The notes under the pieces are model-generated. The model saw only the letters and a program-made list of their open reading frames with translations, was not told the origin of the DNA and ran no database searches. This document shows, piece by piece, positions 34,375-45,736 of a stretch of DNA of 64,000 nt. The position numbers and the translations under genes were made by a program. The DNA is from Phytophthora hibernalis (Eukaryota; Oomycota; Peronosporomycetes; Peronosporales; Peronosporaceae), in assembly GCA_012656075.1 (NCBI GenBank), contig JAAKBF010000343.1, positions 1 to 64,000 on the forward strand, written 5' to 3'. Numbering within the stretch: the first letter of the stretch is position 1; each line of letters begins with the position of its first letter.

Positions 34375-34966
34375 CTTGGGTTGGAGCGACGACTCGCTGG
34401 GCACGATCTACGCCTGCGATCTTGACAAGGATGGCTCGCCGCAGTGTCATACCAAGTGCTACCGTTCCTATAACGACGGAGCCATTGTGGCTCCATCCGA
34501 TGGGTGGTCGGAATCCAGTGGTTGCGAGGGTGAACCCTTCGACATCTCGATCCGGCCGAAGCAGGGCGTTGGTAGGGGTTGGGGTACTTACTGGGGACAG
34601 CAAGTGAGCCTCGACAACCTGTTGGAACACCTCGACGACTAAGAGCTTGAGATCGTCTCGCACGAAATGGGTCACGGCTTCGGACTGCCGGACTTTACCA
34701 GCAGGTCAAACCTGACGACTTCAAGCCTTGCCTCATGGATGCACTCACCTCTTCGACCGTTTGCGACACAGACGGTTGGATGCTACGCCGCGTGCTTGAG
34801 AGAAAGAAGGCCAACTACAACTTCGAAGTATTTTCTATAAGACTTGCCGCAGTGATACGTGTTTCCACTTGTCGGTAATATCGTGAGTTTTTGTCTTCCA
34901 GTTTCTACAATTTCACGAAATAAAGTACAAATTCACAATAACTGATCACGTAAATTATTGGCAATA

Positions 34967-35152
34967 ATGACACGCAAATGCTCTACAACGGACGCCCCCG
35001 ACAGCCCCGCGCGATGCCGCGGGCCCAAGCCACTGCTGTCTAGGAATCGGGAGATACAGCTGGCGCAGTGGGTCTTAACGCGGCCGAGTTCGGGGCGACG
35101 ATTCTCTGTCGGCGACACCGGATCGGATGGAGGCGCTGCTTGTACAGCATGA
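34967..35152 (+). pseudogene. HTH (CENP-B/Tc5-like) N-terminal fragment
   Basis: A 62-codon ORF contains RGPKPLLSRNREIQLAQWVL, the typical opening of the second HTH of CENP-B/pogo-type proteins. Nothing else of such a protein follows. It is a probable relic of a pogo- or Tc5-like element. The same type of domain is better preserved at 45737-46231. Confidence 0.4.
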
Positions 35153-35183
35153 GGCTCCGTTGTCACAGCATAATCAATTTTAA

Positions 35184-35552
35184 ATGGCTGGAGGTGCGGT
35201 TGCAAGAAGCAGCGTAACTTCAAATGGATCCAGCTTTAAACTGTTGTACCCGAACGCTCAAGTGGGTGCCTCGTTGTGCGAAGCATTTATTCGACGAGTC
35301 CAGTTACGAAGAGAGTTTCTCGACAAGTATGCTGATGTGGGCGTGGTAGAGATAGTCTTGGGTATTCAATATGTTAGAGAAGGCTTTCATCGTGCTTATG
35401 AAGTTATTCAAGGCTTATCTACGAAGCGGCTTAAGCTGGACCCTGTGTGTTTCAGTGGAAAGTCGTTCAGTATTGATTCAAGCATAAGCCGCGTCTTTTC
35501 TCTGGATCACCACCACATGGTGTTAAAGTATCATCAATCAACGAAGCGCTAG
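35184..35552 (+). CDS. Hypothetical protein, 122 residues
   Basis: Starts MAGGAVARSSVTSNGSSFKL and stays open through AFIRRVQLRREFLDKYADVG to the stop. Composition is protein-like with an amphipathic middle, but there is no known motif, signal peptide or membrane segment. It lies between transposon relics, so it may itself be one. Confidence 0.3.
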   Translation: MAGGAVARSSVTSNGSSFKLLYPNAQVGASLCEAFIRRVQLRREFLDKYADVGVVEIVLGIQYVREGFHRAYEVIQGLSTKRLKLDPVCFSGKSFSIDSSISRVFSLDHHHMVLKYHQSTKR

Positions 35553-35921
35553 AGCAAATGAAGAACGTGATATGGTTGGTTGCTTTCCACCCGAGTGGAC
35601 GTGCATGGAAGGCCTGAGTATATTTTTGATCGAGTTTTTCAGGCAACAACCCACAATTGTGCACGCTCCTACGTTTGAGTAAGATGTGTTGAGCTTGCAA
35701 ACGTAAACTTGTATGCCTTAAACCAAAATCTTCTTTGTGCACGTGTTGGTTATGAATTGAGTACCAATTGGATTATTTTTAAATTCTTCGCAAGAACACG
35801 CGAATCCAATCTTGGCAGTTTGCCTCAACTGTGTCAAATGTGATCATGTTGAGGCTCACATATGACTTACAGAAGTTCATTGATGTGAACGTAGGTTTTC
35901 AATCCCAAGAGTGTGCCTTAC

Positions 35922-37018
35922 CAGCAGTTGAAATACACATGAATAGCTACAATAATTGCCCTAGATGTCGTGCATTGCAAATACAGGACATATACATCCG
36001 AGTGGCAAGCAAATTCAACAGCAACTGTATCGCAAAAGTATGAACTAAAAAGCGCATGAACGGTATCTCAAAAATGTAATCGATGACTGTATATGAGTCC
36101 ATTTAAAACAAAATGATCGCTAAGCCGTTTCTGAAGTTGAGGGCTTTGAAGCCGAGGTATCGATTTTTCGTATCTAAGCTGGAAGCGAGAAAACTGCGAA
36201 AAGGCTAACCACTCCGAATCGAAAGTCTGCGAACGTCTCTGCGTGCTACGAACGGATGCAGGTCCCTTGAGGACGACGCCCTTCCCGACAATGAGAAGAG
36301 GAAGTGCGCGGGTTTATTCTCGTCGTGGCTCTGTTGGTTGCCGAAGCTGCTGACACAGTGGCTGTGCAAGTACATCGAAATGAGCCGTGCTGTTTCGCAG
36401 CATGCTTCCGGTCGGAACCAGCAAGGTAAGTCGTCATCGGATTGGTTGACATATATTTTTGGCACTTCTGATTGGCTACTTCATGATTTGGACTCACGAG
36501 CGAAACATTTTATTCGAAATGATCGTTAACGAACGCAGACTTCACATGCCATTTCCGAGCGGTTCTAGGCGTTTTTGCATTCTAAGTGGCATGGTTCGAT
36601 TCAGAAACGTCTGTAGATTATTTATGCTGAAAAAAATTGGCCTCTTGTCTTCGAGCACGGAGGCACATTTATCAATTCGCCCTAACTTTGGTTGTACCCC
36701 ATATGTTTCGTAAAGAAAGGGCTCTATTGTGTAGTACAGACACTCAGCTTTTGAATAGAGTGCGTAACTCCTATTTGAGGTTTAATAGTTAACGATCATT
36801 TCGTTTTAAATGGACTCATATACTAACCTGTTCTACCCCAAATTTACGGAATAAAAACATCGCTCCGCCTCGTTGAAACCGGTGATTCGGTTTACCCACT
36901 CTAGCCACCCAACCACTGTGACGGGATGCTGCGACTCGGAAAACTTGCAGGGTTGGGGGACTGCTGATATCTTGGTACTGCACGGCGACGACAAGCCTGA
37001 AGGCTACCAACGCGATAC
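35922..37018 (-). repeat. Copy 1 of a repeat flanking Copia pol (interrupted)
   Basis: 35922-36093 plus 36821-37018 match 40443-40806 over about 360 bases at roughly 80-85% by eye (for example ttgaaatacacatgaatagc / ttgaaatacacatgaaaagc). The gap is a 725-bp inserted element. The position on both sides of a Copia pol suggests LTRs, but I found no clear TG..CA ends or target duplication. On the minus strand both copies read KFS(E/G)SQHPVT.. and VNRITGFNE, which looks Gag-like. It may therefore be another dispersed repeat. Confidence 0.5.
36094..36818. mobile_element. 725-bp TIR element (TA target), non-autonomous
   Basis: The left end TGAGTCCATTTAAAAC (36094) and the right end, its reverse complement, finish at 36818. 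About 29 bases match with few changes, and TA flanks both sides (36092-36093, 36819-36820). The second copy of the host repeat (40443-40806) has the uninterrupted site 'gactgtatatac', which proves the insertion. The TA duplication fits Tc1/mariner-type elements. Inside, ORFs are short with no transposase motif, so the element is probably mobilised in trans. Confidence 0.82.
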
Positions 37019-37056
37019 ATGACGGGAGGTCGCTGTTTTCTCCAAGCCCAGACATG

Positions 37057-37206
37057 CACGGAATCAATGTGAAGTTGCTTGTAACTAGCTCGTAACCTTG
37101 ACACGGAATCAATGTGAAGTTGCTTGTAACTAGCTCGTAACCTTGGTACGGAATCAATGTGAAGTGGCTCGTAACTAGCTCGTAACTTCGGCACGGAATC
37201 AGTGTG
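37057..37206. repeat. 45-bp tandem repeat, 3.4 copies
   Basis: Units start at 37057, 37102, 37147 and 37192 (cacggaatcaatgtgaagtt..). Each is 45 bases = 15 codons, and on the minus strand the frame stays open, giving a 15-residue repeat such as 'YELVTSNFTLIPCQG'. The repeat lies between the Copia RNase H region and the flanking repeat. Confidence 0.85.
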
Positions 37207-37399
37207 CTCTTTGTTTGTCTTTTCTCAAGTGACTTAAATTGTGCTGGGCCTCGCAGCTCTTTTCCTGTCTTGTACACAACAGAGTAAGCTGTGTTAGTTT
37301 GGACCTCGCACGCGAGCCTCGTGCCATGAAGACAGACATTAGGATAAGATGAAGGTACTTCGAGACTCGAGGTACTGGGGCTGATTTGCTGTGGTGCTC

Positions 37400-40300
37400 A
37401 TCGTGAGTATGTATCGTGCCTCCGCAACATACAGCAAGGCAGCTGCTGACGACTGGACACCTAGTCCAACCCCCCACAAGCTGCGGCTCCTGAGTCGTCA
37501 CTCAGTACCGAGCCGAAGCCACACGGGTCCCGCTTGTGTCGGAGTTCCGGTCGAGTAAGTGCAGGTCAGCTGGATTATCATGCGTCGGCACATACTGAGC
37601 GCCATTACTCCCGTCCTACATGCATCATTCGGCGCATGAAAGCGAATGTCCACCGCTTTCCGCGCCCCAGAGTTTCTCTCCTTCTTGATGCGGTGTATCG
37701 CTGGCTGGTTGTCGACTTGCAACATCAGGCGGAGTCGACTGGACTGGTCGGCCAGTATTTCGCCCACGAACATTTGGATCCACTCGGCCTGTTGCAGCCC
37801 GTCGTTTGCTGCAATTCGGCTGTGGTGCTTGACAGCGCTACGACCGTTTGTTTAGTCGACCCCAGTGCACCGGGCACCCAAACAGGAACGCAGCGAACCC
37901 CGACACCGACTTCCGATCTTGAACGTTGTTTGCCCAGTCGGCGTCCGTTGCGACACGCAGTCCATCGTCCGTTGCACTGATGAGAAGCTCCATGTTGCGA
38001 GTCAGGCCCAGGTACAGCAGCATGTATTTAGCTGGATCCCGCTCCGCCTTTCGCGGTTTCGAGCAGTGCCGTGCTAATTGATTCACAGCAAAAGCCAGAT
38101 CGGGTTACGACACACGCGCAAGATACAGCAGGCTCCCAACAACTTGTCTGTACGGCTTATTCCTCGTCTTGTTTTGCTCTTGGCGGGTGTCAGCTCGTCG
38201 GTCAAGTTGTCCAGCCTCGTTTTGGGGACCATTGGCGTGTACGTTGTCTTGTCGGGTCCATGGCAAATCTATACAACATCTCGTTGATGTATGTTTCTTG
38301 CGATAACCGGATCGTGTCTTGCTCGTGGCTGATTTTCATGCCGAGGAAGTTGCTTGGTGCAACGAGATCCTTCATCTGGTACTTCACGTTAAATGTCAGC
38401 ATCAAGTGCAGGACGTGCTCGTCGCGGTGAACGATGAGGATGTCATCTACGTATAAGCACACGAGAAGTAGACTACCGCCCAATTGCATATGGTACAGGC
38501 ACGCGCCGCCCGTCAAAGGTATGAGCCCGTACGCCCTCAGAAATTTATCAATTTCCTGGTTCCACTCTCTTCCCGCCTGCTTCAGTCCGTACAACGCCTT
38601 CTTCCATCTACATACTTTGTCCTCCCCCCCGGCTTCTCAAAGCCTTTGACTTGTTTCACGTACACGGTTTCCTTCAAGGTTGCTTTAACGTACGCCGCGG
38701 GAACGTCGCCTTGGCGCTTTCGCATTTGTAACTTTGCCACGAATGACAGGAAGATCTTTACACACACGAGATCCACCACTGGCGCGTGGTACTCAACATA
38801 GTAACTCAAGTACCCTTGGCGGTCGCCTCTGGCGCAGACGCGCGCCTTGTACTTCTCGATGCTTCCGTCGGCGGCGAGCTTCAATCGCAGTAGCACCGTG
38901 TTGTCGAGTGCGCGCATCTCGACCGGCAGGCGCACCATCTAGTAGGTGTCGTTTGGCTTCTAGAGCGCGCACCTCTGTCCACGTGGCCTTCTCCCACTCC
39001 GGCCACTGCGGCGTCTTTCTGGCGTCCGCGAGGTTGAGCGGCTCGCGGATGACCTCGGTGAAGCAAATGTACGTCGCATAGACGGCATTGGCCGCAAGTC
39101 GCTTGGACGTTCTGGTATCCGTCAGATTGCCGATGTTTCTGGCCGAGATTCTTTCTGACGTCCGTGTCTCTGTGCGTTTGTCGTCGCCGTATGTTTCGGC
39201 TACAGCTTCTCTTGTCAAGTGTGTGCTGCGCACAGCAGCGCGCACTGCTTCCATTTGGCGCGGATTTCGTCTAGTAGTTTTTGTGGGTGCGACTGGCAGT
39301 TTATACCCTGCTTCTACGACTCTGTCCTCGAGGTTCTCCTCGTCCACACCTTCCCGTTCTGCCGGCGTCGCAACATCGTCGTCCGGCAGAACTTCTTTGT
39401 CATGAAGCGTGCGGCCAAGCGCCAGCACGTCAGCACAATCGTGGATCCAATGTGCGTTGCCCGGTTCGTAGACACGGTAGCCTTTCACGTTCTCCGAAAA
39501 ACCCACAAAACCACCAAGGTCTCCTCTGCCTTAGCGTTTCATGCGGACTGGTTCCGGCACGCGTATGACCACTGACTGGCCAAACCCGGGCATGTTGCGC
39601 AGGCCTGGCTTGATGCCGGTCAGTCGTTCGTGCGGCATCGTGGCAGTGCCTTTTTCGGAATCATGTTGCGGATGTATGGTGCATGGCTGAGCGCGTCCTC
39701 CCAAAGGTAATGCGGGAGCTTCGAGTCAATCACCATAGCGCTCGCCATCTCTGTGACCGTGCGGATGGTACTCCATTTTGGCTGCTTCTGTACGGCACGG
39801 TATGTGATGTAGAAGCCCTTGCTCTGCCACGAGCTACGGAAACCCGGCATTTTGAATTCGCTACCACCGTCGGTACGTACGACCTTGAGATGTTTCAGCG
39901 GCACACTGGACTAGCGCTTGATGAAGTTGAAGAACTGCTTCGTCTGCTTGCCAGCGTCGTCCTTGGTCTTGAGACCGTACACGCACACGTAGTCCTCGGC
40001 GATGTCAGGTGAACAGTGACTCTGGTTTGATCTGGCTGCATGGTCGTGAAGTGGCGAACGCTGACGCGGCAGTGTTCTAGGGCTTCGACGTGTGCGTGAC
40101 CACTTCGTAAACGCCGTCCACTGGAACAGCGCTCAAGCCCTGGTGCGGTTTTTTGCCTTGGGTCATTGACCACGCGTCGCTGTCGAACAGTACCGTGTGG
40201 CCAGCTTGTACGATACGGAAGACAGAAAGTAGCGTGATTGACAGACTGTGCACGTAAAAAACATGTGAGATCACCCGGACGTAGTATTTGTTCCTGGATT

Positions 40301-40400
40301 TGCTGGCCCTTACCAGCGTCTGGATGTGTAGATCACCCACCGTGCTGATCGCCATTGTCCACCCGTCCGCGAATACATCCGAGTGGCAAGTAGTCTTCAA
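37400..40400 (-). pseudogene. Copia (Ty1-type) retrotransposon pol relic
   Basis: Pieces run in the Copia order on the minus strand. A gag-pre-integrase region (40400-40077) is followed by the integrase core (39904-39620, RTDGGSEF) and a linker (39506-38793). Reverse transcriptase (38938-38202) includes the YVDD catalytic motif, and RNase H-like blocks follow (38086-37838 DADWANN; 37773-37498). Many frameshifts and stops separate them, so the element is dead. Gag proper and the protease are not seen, since the pol part begins within about 50 bases of the right-hand flanking repeat. This suggests a 5' internal deletion. Confidence 0.78.
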
Positions 40401-40442
40401 CTCGAATTATGAGCCCAACACCTTCACGGTAAGCAGCAAAAG

Positions 40443-40806
40443 CCAGCAGTTGAAATACACATGAAAAGCTACAAAAACAACCCTAGATGTGGTGCATCGC
40501 AAATACAGGACACATACATCCGAATGGCAAGCACATTCAACAGTAACAGTATCTCAAAAGTATGAAGTGAAAAAAGCGCATGGACAGTATCTTAAAATGT
40601 AATTGGTGACTGTATATACAAATCTGTTTTGTTCCAAATTTACGGAATAAAATAACAGCGCTCGGTCTCGTTGAAACCGGTGATGCGGTTTACCCGCTCA
40701 ATCCACCGAACTATTGTGACGGGGTGCTGCGACCCGGAGAACTTGCAGGGTTTGGGGAACTGTTGCTACATGGCTGCAACAAGCCCGGTGGCACCGACGC
40801 GATGTA
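40443..40806 (-). repeat. Copy 2 of the repeat flanking Copia pol
   Basis: The uninterrupted partner of 35922-37018, in the same orientation. It includes the empty target site of the 725-bp element. Boundaries are where the two copies stop matching. Confidence 0.55.
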
Positions 40807-41826
40807 GGATTGAGGTTGCCACGTGAGGCGCCTCGCCGTCGAGCATGTTGGAATGGGCATCCGGTCTATGAGGGCGTGACGTGGGAGAAAGGAGATGGAG
40901 AAGACTTGCGTTGAAGAAGATGAATTAGTGGTGATTGAGAGAGGACCGAGCGGAGCTCTGGTCTCCAGTCAGGCTACATAATGTATGCATTGTGTACGGA
41001 ACAGATCAATTGTGCGTTCCACCTCTATAACTGTTGAATATAATAGAATTAACGAAGGCATGGCTGTGTGGTGCACATCCAGTCCGCAACATCAACAATC
41101 CAACGACTTCTGCAGTTTGTTTATCAGCCGCAAGCCCAGAACCAGACCCCACTTCTAGAGCAACTAGCGGCTCAGATTGTCCGGTTTTGAGGCCCACGCC
41201 TCCAAAATTTCAATTATACTGTTTGAAGGTTTTACCTGTTACTGATTAGTACGGTGAGACTGATTATTGATAGCCCCTCAGTTCCAATTATACTAATTGG
41301 TAGGATCGTAAAACGGATCATTTTAAGTTTTTCCGAATATTTTTGGACTGCCGACTTACCACTTTGCACTTCATTCGCACTTTTGACACGAGGTAGAAAC
41401 CTGAGTTCTAACGAGGGCCTCTACTGCTGCTAGTTTGTTGGATTGTCTTAGTTTTTGTACACAAGACTCAATCGCGGAGAGCCCTTACGGTCAAGGACAT
41501 TGTTGCATTTGCTATAGTTTTCTAAATGCGAACTTATAGTGGTGGTACGGCAATCGTATACCAGAACCAGCGCGATACGGCTAAAGGCTACGCTTTGAGT
41601 GGTCTTTAGGCATTCAATAATTATATGCAGGTGTACGACTTTTAGCAATCGAAAACAAGACTACAATTTTGGCTACACATGGCCGTACCCAAAAGTGACG
41701 ATGGAACCACGGTGACCTCCGCTTTGGTGGGTATAGCAAACACGCTTTACAACTGGCTCTCCGTTGTACTGGCCATGATCTTATTAATTTGACCAGGCCC
41801 ACTCGTGATATGACTGGGCCAAGAAG
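40807..41826. other. No gene recognised
   Basis: No protein family, RNA gene or clean repeat is visible. The AT-rich stretches and lack of open frames suggest old intergenic or transposon sequence. Confidence 0.4.
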
Positions 41827-42480
41827 ATGTCTGTTTGGGAAGGAAGTCGAATCGGAGCGCCAGCGTCTTATCCCGATTGCCCCCATTCCCGAGGTGTGTG
41901 GACGTCCTGTGCGCAGAGACCTCGTCCCTTCGGCGCGAACTTTGTCGAACGATTGAGCGACTCATGTACGCAGGGACGCCGAAAGCGCATGAATGAACTC
42001 ATTAGCCCCCACCAAGACCTCGTGGACCAGCTCAACACTCAAGAGAACAGGGTGGCGACGGCTTCCCATGATGAGTCCAAAACGCACGGATTTGCTTTGA
42101 CTATGAGCCCGCTACCGGAGGACGAATCCCATGAACCCAGGCTCTCCGCCAGGGAGGAGAAGTACGTCAAAAGAACGGCGGTCAGTTCCACATGCGCCCT
42201 ACTTGTTTGAGCCCAAACAGGCTTTACAGCAGACGCAAAGTTACTCCACCCTTGACCCGGACTTCGAGACGACGCAGTACTTCCTCGCTGATCTTCATAC
42301 CTTCGGACACAAATAGGCAAATCTCGATACCCTCTTCCAGGTCAGCTTTGACATACACGTTAGGTTCTTGCCGGAACTCCTCAAATTATCGCCATCACTT
42401 GCAGCACTGTCGTGTAGGATTATGCAGAAAATCTCAGAACCAAATGGTATGAGTCCCACCCCACCAACAACACTCGCTTT
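41827..42480 (+). pseudogene. Unrecognised protein, frameshifted
   Basis: The first frame reads RRKRMNELISPHQDLVDQLN and continues to EPRLSAREEKYVKRTA. The next frame continues QQTQSYSTLDPDFETTQYFL with a stop at 42314-42316, then NLDTLFQVSFDIHVRFLPEL and LSPSLAALSCRIMQKISE. The residue pattern looks coding across both frames, but I cannot assign a family. Confidence 0.35.
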
Positions 42481-42499
42481 TCTATAACGGTCAATGAGC

Positions 42500-43134
42500 G
42501 TTGGATCAATACTTGAAGACCAGGAACGATCTCTTTCACCGGGTTGGCTGTGAACCCTCTGTACACCTAGATTGTATTAGTTCAACCCAAAAACCTGCAC
42601 CACTAGCCACGAGCGAAGGCTAGTTTGCAATATTGCGCTTTCGCGCAACCCCCCGCAGTCCCCCAGAAGGAAGGGTACCGGCTGTCAAACCTAATACGGG
42701 TTTGCCGAGGTAAAACATCGGCGGGTAGTCAAATATATCTGGAACACTGGGTCCCCTATAATATATGGGAGACGACGTTCCCCCCTCGTCTCTCCCAACA
42801 CTCGGCCACTCTAATCTCTTGACTGACCACCAACAAACCCTCGGTTCAATGTACCTTGAGTTCGTTGACAGCCATCCCACGTAGCCGAGCGTATCCAGAC
42901 CCTAAGATAAGCTAATTAGACTTACCGAAGACGAACTTGACCCTTGGAGACTTGTGAGGAAGACTGCTGATTTATTTATATTGTCTATGGCTCTGAGAGC
43001 TTCTGTGGTCGATCATATAGCTAGTCCTATAGGTAAATACAAATATCCTGGGTGAACAGATCCCAGTATGTGATCCCGTACCCGGCTCTATAGGACCGAG
43101 GGTACGAAATTGAAATGGGTACAAACGAGGGTTC
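42500..43134. other. No gene recognised
   Basis: Nothing supportable was found. The sequence 42620-42900 has the look of retroelement LTR or untranslated sequence, but no pair was found. Confidence 0.3.
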
Positions 43135-43608
43135 GTACCGGCATTTCCTTGTCATAAGGGCCTACCCAAATGCGTTTGTGGGTAGGGCTACTGTATTAAT
43201 CCGACAAAACGAAATACGTCGTACCTAATCGGAACATTACTGTAGACAACAAGTTCGCCGCGTGTGATGACAGGATGCAAAGTACTGGTGACGGTCTTCC
43301 ACCACTTTAAAACAGCTCTACCAGGTCTTGCGAGACAGACTGATCAATCTCCTCCTAGTGCTTTGCATACTACACTCTCTTTGACCATGGATTACATGTG
43401 TGCTGCGACGCTAAGCGCCAGAGGTGTCACCAACCTCCTGCCATCCATTTGGATGTAGCGATTTGAAAAATGAAACTGAGCCAATCATAAGACGTCGTAC
43501 TTTAAAATGCATTGTACGGTACCATGGGCCCTTATGACAAAACAAACAACGCCATATCGCGTCTTGTGATTGGTAGAAACTCCCCTTATGACAAGGAAAT
43601 GTCGGTAC
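43135..43608. repeat. Inverted repeat pair, candidate MITE
   Basis: 43135-43160 (gtaccggcatttccttgtca-taaggg) and 43583-43608 are inverted copies with one mismatch in 26, about 420 bases apart. A further partial copy (gggcccttatgaca) lies near 43525. No target duplication could be fixed and no protein is encoded, so this is a candidate foldback or MITE. Confidence 0.6.
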
Positions 43609-43913
43609 CCTCAGCCGGGAATTTATTACACCCGACCGTACTAAACTGCCACGGCCACTGCCGCGCGGGGAATGTAATCCGCTAATCAGAGCACACTGAT
43701 CACTTTCCTTCAGCACGGGCAACCTTGCCGACTGGCGACCGAGCACTCAAAACCCAACGCCACAGGTGGCCATGTTTAGGACTGCAGAAAAACGTCAGCG
43801 TGTAGTTGATACCATTCTCCTGTTCATCGCCACACACCACTCCGGCACTTGTGGCGCTCTACTAAACCATCCGTGTGCGTCTTGGTTTTAAAGCTCATTT
43901 TAGTGTGAAGCAG

Positions 43914-45118
43914 CTAAACATTGGCTGGCCGAGCCACCACTTTCCAGGTTCCATTCCGTTCTAGTGCTGGCAATTTTTCTTGATCTGCTTCTGCCCACTT
44001 ATCCATATTCTCCGACTTTATCGCTTCTATGTAATTATTGGTTTCCGGCGCAATCGCAAGGTTAACTTCACCCACCAAGTACTCGTTTCCACGAGCTATC
44101 TCAGTCTCCCTTGAACTGGTACACCGCCGATACAAAATTTAGCTCCTTCGTGTTCGTGCTGTCCGTGCTGGTAGGGTAATTTTGTTTTAGATGGCCTACT
44201 TCGCCGCAGTTGAATCATGCGCGTGGGTCAGGACAATCGTCAAGACAATTAACCGTGCCAGGAGGTGGGCGTCTGGGTCCGATAACATCTCGTTCGTGGC
44301 GCTAGACCAAATGGGCAAGCCGTCAGCTTGTTTAATGTAGTTCACCCGCTGGTCATTTAGCCTTGCCAGTAACATTCCTTTCGGCTCAGGGGATAAAGAC
44401 GTAACGACGTACTCCAAAACTATGCTCTACTACCGCCAGATGAATGGCGACGAGAAACATGTAGCGCTCAATCCATGTTTGGTCATCACTCTTTTTACAG
44501 ACATCATCCTCGCCGCCTGATCACTACGTAGCATGTGGTTCATGATGTGCTCCAGTGATTGGTGCTCTCTACGCTATCGGTAGTATCCTGTCCTACCCGG
44601 TAGTTGCCAAGTACGTTTAACTTGATGCCCTCCGGCCAATCAAAACGACATGCTTGGTGCGCCATAATTATCTGGTGGGCAAACCCGTGTCCCCACTGCA
44701 AAATCGCACTGACGATCCCCCTATACCTCTCCAAAAGTCGTTATTCCCTGTTCCATTTCGCGGGCCGTTGGCACGCAAACACCAAATGCATCGGGCCAAA
44801 TTCTGTTCAGCTGGGTCTGCGGTGGGCCCGTTGGCTCCGGTTGGTGGCTTTGGTGTAGCTGTTCGATTCCCTTGTTGCGTACTGACCGTCGTGAAGTGGT
44901 GGTATGGGCGGCGCTTGCCACGGTGCCAACAGTGGTGTTGCTTGCCGCAACTTTGCAGCATTATGACTCACTCCCTGTGCTTCTTCAAGAGAGTCGGCAC
45001 GACGTCTGCGATCGAGCTCGTTTCGAACCACGCGCCCGAATACGCTCTCGTCACGACATAGTTTGTCGGGACACTTCCACTTGAGGCCAGCTGAGAGTTT
45101 CCTATGCAAACGACTCAC
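43914..45118 (-). pseudogene. Second Copia relic (linker/RT start; possible gag)
   Basis: 43914-44135 on minus reads EAIKSENMDKWAEADQEKLP then ALERNGTWKVVARPANV. This is the segment just before the reverse transcriptase domain in Copia polyproteins. Further minus ORFs up to 45118 (44196-44417, 44540-44734, 44807-45118) could be gag or integrase remains, but they have no motif I can name, so only the first part is firm. Confidence 0.55.
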
Positions 45119-45736
45119 TTGCTCTGGCCAACGAGGAGTTCGAACATCTGGTCCAGACGGTCACCACGCGCAGACGTGGGTCCACCCCTTTCCTAGGTTT
45201 GGTCATTGATAGGAGCGTTCTGCTCAACAGTTGGTGGTGCTTGCGCTACGGCGTCTGCTTCAACGATGACTGGGGCATGTGCTTCAACTTGACTATGGTC
45301 ACCTTGAGCTTTGCCTTTGCCTCCAACGTTAATTGATTTCATAATCTATAAAATTGAAAAATTGGAATGCTGGATAGCTCGCAAATGTCGAACTGAATTG
45401 CTCATTAGCCTAGCTAATCATGCATCCTTCCGTCCGTTACCAACGGCTCCTTGTGCGAATTCCAGCGGGTGTTGCCAAACAGAAACCACTATAACTACAT
45501 GTACCCGTGACCACTGCAGTTTGGGCGGTTTCTAACAGCTCCGTCGTGAGCTCGCAGTATCCGCCCTTGCTACTGCACGAGCCACATTATCCCCCAGGCT
45601 CGCTTTCTTCTCTTTCGCCAAATTGGAGATGCGACATCAAGCTTTTAACCAATCAACAGTCGAATCGTCGCTTTTGCTCCACCTTTTCAGGGCTCATTTT
45701 CGCCCAATCCCATTGCGTCTCTTCCATATTCTGTTG

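Larger units (their letters stand above)
31340..34878 (+). pseudogene. Secreted-type zinc metallopeptidase (HExxHxxGxxD), split by a hAT
   Basis: The left part (about 31340-32245) is Ser/Thr/Gly-rich (SGSDEEQVSTSTEDPSNVTL). It becomes conserved from GFDKCVVGNPDTYISAKDLE to KINVVGFAVKDNSLLG. The right part (34383-34878) continues WSDDSLGTIYACDLDKDGSP to VSHEMGHGFGLPDF, with the zinc motif HEMGHGFGLPD: two His, the catalytic Glu and a third ligand Asp. It then runs to the C-terminus (DTDGWMLRRVLE). Stops at 31520-31522 and 34640-34642, frameshifts (about 31800 and 34695) and the transposon make it non-functional. The hAT lies exactly at a Gly-Trp codon boundary region and removes nothing. Proteases of this kind are predicted extracellular in oomycetes; I could not see a signal peptide. 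Confidence 0.75.

Noticed and set aside
29754..34642. Reassigned TAA codon (TAA at 29754, 31520 and 34640 inside readable frames)
   Set aside because: Neighbouring intact genes end in TAA, TAG and TGA normally, and these three lie in genes with other lesions, so nonsense mutation is simpler.
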